DNA of 34,193 nt from NCBI GenBank assembly GCA_015493995.1, contig WGCD01000094.1, positions 1 through 34,193 of the forward strand, given 5' to 3'. The notes beneath the pieces were generated by a model, which saw only the letters and a program-made list of their open reading frames with translations, ran no database searches and was not told the DNA's origin. This stretch comes from Desulfurellaceae bacterium (GTDB lineage: Bacteria; Campylobacterota_A; Desulfurellia; Desulfurellales; Hippeaceae). Each line of letters starts with the position of its first letter. Positions within the stretch are counted from its first letter, which is position 1. This document shows, piece by piece, positions 32,559 through 34,193 of this stretch. Both the position numbers and the translations under genes were made by a program.

Positions 32559-33476
32559 ATGAAGGGATTATTATTTGTGGCTACCCCTGGTTGCGTTATA
32601 ACAAGAAAGGATAACAACATAGTAGTCCAAAATGGGGCTGATACACATAAAATTCCGATTGGTGCAATAGAGCATGTGTTTATTTTTGGTGGCGTTCAGA
32701 TTTCTACACCCGCCGTGAGATTTATCAATACCAAGGGTAAGTTTATCTTTTTGTTAAATCAATTTGGTAAGACCGTTAGCATTATAGCGCCTGAACTTAT
32801 TACAAGTGATTACAGGATTAGACTTGCGCAGTACGAAGTTTTAAAAGATGAAAAAAAGAAACTTGAGTTAATAAAGATGTTATTGAAGACAAAAGCCAAG
32901 GGAATTGGCTATATAATGGGTTTTAATCAATCAAATTACAATAAAAGCCTGTTCATCAAAGCTTTGGAGGGTAATGTTAGATTTTCAAGTCTTCAAGAAG
33001 CTCTGGGTGTGGATGGAAATTTGAATAAAGCAATGTTTGAACACTTTAGAGATACAATGCTACCAGATGAATTTGAGTTCAACATAAGAGAGTACCATCC
33101 GCCGAAAGACCCTGTAAACGCACTTTTGTCTCTTACTTATAGCATCTATTATTCAATTTTGTTTCCCATATCACTTGCAAATGGGTTTGACCCATATCTT
33201 GGTTTCTTTCATGCAAAAAGAGGGAGACACGCATCTTTCTGTTCTGATGTTATTGAGGTTTCAAGACCGTGGCTGACTTTATTTGTTTTTCAATTATTGA
33301 ATGACGGATTTTTTCATCCTATGGATTTTATCACAAACGACAAGGGATGTTTTATAAAACAAAAAGCTCTCAAAGCTTATATAAAGATTTTTAGCGAAAG
33401 AATTATTCATAAAGACGAATCTTTTTTGAGCTATAGCGTTGATTTTTTGAAAAAATTCAAAGGAATGATTGAGTAA
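32559..33476 (+). CDS. cas1: CRISPR-associated integrase Cas1
   Basis: 305 residues from the ATG at 32559 (GGAGG 5 bases upstream; the ATG at 32547 precedes that ribosome site). Cas1 integrates new spacers together with Cas2. The N-terminal beta domain (IPIGAIEHVFIFG, ISTPAVRFINTKG) and the helical catalytic domain (REYHPPKDPVNALLS, DPYLGFFHAKRGRHAS, SDVIEVSRPW) are clear. Metal ligands: His218 and Asp230 are present. The expected Glu in the GxEG segment appears as Asp in GVDGNLNKAMFEHF (about residue 152). The HAKRGRHAS pattern recalls Cas1 proteins of type III loci, including reverse-transcriptase-linked ones, but no RT is present. The stop abuts cas2. Confidence 0.94.
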   Translation: MKGLLFVATPGCVITRKDNNIVVQNGADTHKIPIGAIEHVFIFGGVQISTPAVRFINTKGKFIFLLNQFGKTVSIIAPELITSDYRIRLAQYEVLKDEKKKLELIKMLLKTKAKGIGYIMGFNQSNYNKSLFIKALEGNVRFSSLQEALGVDGNLNKAMFEHFRDTMLPDEFEFNIREYHPPKDPVNALLSLTYSIYYSILFPISLANGFDPYLGFFHAKRGRHASFCSDVIEVSRPWLTLFVFQLLNDGFFHPMDFITNDKGCFIKQKALKAYIKIFSERIIHKDESFLSYSVDFLKKFKGMIE

Positions 33477-33746
33477 ATGAAGTTTTTGATTACCTACGAT
33501 ATTTCAAGCCCGAAAAGATGGAGAAGGGTTTTTAAAACCTTGAAAAATGCAGGGCTTAACGTTCAGTTATCCTGTTTTGAGGTTGATATGAATAAAAGCG
33601 AGATTGAGAAACTAATTATGGAATTGCAAAAACTGATTGATTGGCAGGATGATAGTATATATTTTTTCCCCATAAGTAATTATGCTGAAGGGTTGACGGT
33701 TAAACTGGGTAAAAATGAGGAGATTAACGAAAGCAAGGTCGTGTGA
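33477..33746 (+). CDS. cas2: CRISPR-associated protein Cas2 (first copy)
   Basis: 89 residues. LITYDISSPKRWRRVFKTL has the N-terminal beta strand with the conserved Asp, then VQLSCFEVDM and a final strand SIYFFPIS, the ferredoxin-like Cas2 fold. Cas2 bridges two Cas1 dimers in spacer capture. The ATG directly follows the cas1 stop, and a second, different cas2 begins one base after its own stop. Confidence 0.93.
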   Translation: MKFLITYDISSPKRWRRVFKTLKNAGLNVQLSCFEVDMNKSEIEKLIMELQKLIDWQDDSIYFFPISNYAEGLTVKLGKNEEINESKVV

Positions 33747-33747
33747 A

Positions 33748-34032
33748 ATGAGCAGAGTTGAGAATTTTGTTGTTATTTATGATATTGAGAATACGAAGAA
33801 CAGAACAAGGCTCTCTCGATTGTTGTTTGAATACGGCATAAGAACGCAATTTTCAGTTTTTGAGGTTGAGGTTAGACAAAGGGAGTACAACAGATTTGTC
33901 AAATTGCTTGAAAAGAAAATAAAAAGCACAAAAGACAAAATATACATTTATCCGATGGATGGAAACAGCCTAAGAAAGGTTACAAGAGCAGGAAATTTGG
34001 AAAATTCAATAATAAACGACTTTTTTATTTGA
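33748..34032 (+). CDS. cas2: CRISPR-associated protein Cas2 (second, divergent copy)
   Basis: 94 residues from the ATG of MSRVENFVVIYDIE, which follows the first cas2 stop by one base; the ORF track's ATG at 33715 lies inside cas2. VVIYDIENTKNRTRLSRLL, TQFSVFEVEV and KIYIYPMD show an intact Cas2 fold with the conserved Asp. Its sequence differs strongly from the first copy, so this is not a recent duplication. The C-terminal tail (AGNLENSIINDFFI) is also different. Both copies look functional, so a Cas2 heterodimer is possible. Confidence 0.92.
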   Translation: MSRVENFVVIYDIENTKNRTRLSRLLFEYGIRTQFSVFEVEVRQREYNRFVKLLEKKIKSTKDKIYIYPMDGNSLRKVTRAGNLENSIINDFFI

Positions 34033-34102
34033 CATATGAAAGGAAAAGTTTTATTAACTTATTTAATTGGCTTTTTAATGAGATTTATAAAAGGAGGTTG
34101 AT

Positions 34103-34193
34103 GTGGAACTAAATAATTTTCAGATATTAAGCTTAGCCGGGTTGCTGCACGATGTCGGAAAAATAAGGCAAAGAGCCGGAGAAAAAATAATAA
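34103..34193 (+). CDS. Cas10-family protein (type III CRISPR), N-terminal start only
   Basis: Only 30 codons are inside the window. It starts at GTG with AAAGGAGG 8 bases upstream. ILSLAGLLHDVGKIRQRAG is the HD-nuclease start typical of Cas10 (Csm1/Cmr2), the large subunit of type III effector complexes. This marks the locus as type III; the subtype needs the sequence beyond the right edge. Confidence 0.8.
   Translation, partial: MELNNFQILSLAGLLHDVGKIRQRAGEKII

Overview
The window is a compact, AT-rich bacterial chromosome segment with almost no spacing between genes, many start-stop overlaps, and frequent TTG/GTG starts. The gene set points to an anaerobic or facultatively anaerobic bacterium of Gram-negative type. 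It has an oxygen-sensitive class III ribonucleotide reductase with its radical SAM activase, a FabK-type (FMN) enoyl reductase, a c-type cytochrome, a Bax-like glucosaminidase and a type III CRISPR-Cas locus. A deep-branching lineage such as Desulfurella/Hippea, Deferribacterota or a Campylobacterota relative would fit, but this is an inference from style and gene content; no 16S gene is present.

Layout. 1-1386 (+): 3' end of an eIF2B/MtnA-family gene, then a radical SAM gene. 1408-1776 (-): tmRNA (ssrA), facing away from proS with its own promoter. 1958-5068 (+): proS and an M18 aminopeptidase, closed by a strong hairpin terminator. 5104-9736 (+): PsiE-like and TRIC/UPF0126 membrane proteins, a GAF-HD-GYP-degenerate GGDEF protein, and PepD. 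9739-11492 (-): a Bax-like glucosaminidase and a UPF0173 metallohydrolase. 11662-14828 (-): a cobalamin-riboswitch-controlled class III ribonucleotide reductase operon in which the glycyl-radical domain is a separate small gene. 14932-22945 (-): a long lipid/ribosome operon, DUF167-fmdB-ndk-rpmF-plsX-fabH-fabK-fabD-fabG-acpP-fabF, followed by a HAD phosphatase. 23085-28199 (-): ribD-ribE-ribBA-ribH-nusB-pyrF-pyrE, linking riboflavin and pyrimidine synthesis. 28321-29097 (+): an ECHDC3-like crotonase. 29099-30757 (-): a two-component system whose kinase appears to start at ATT. 30857-30943 (+): tRNA-Leu(GAG).

From about 30944 the density drops. Two AT-rich spacers flank a minus-strand pair, a secreted monohaem cytochrome with an OB-like domain and a 36-residue membrane peptide missed by the ORF track. 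The window ends in a CRISPR-Cas locus (+): cas1, two different tandem cas2 genes and the start of cas10. No CRISPR array lies inside the window.

How it works together: the plsX-fab block supplies acyl chains (FabH initiates, FabD/AcpP load, FabF/FabG/FabK elongate, PlsX passes acyl groups to phospholipid synthesis). The rib block converts GTP and ribulose 5-phosphate to riboflavin. NrdD, its detached radical domain and NrdG make dNTPs without oxygen, with the riboswitch tying their expression to B12. The most interesting items are the split NrdD with look-alike helices at the break, the tandem Cas2 pair beside a Cas1 whose metal-binding Glu appears to be Asp, and the AUU-initiated histidine kinase.
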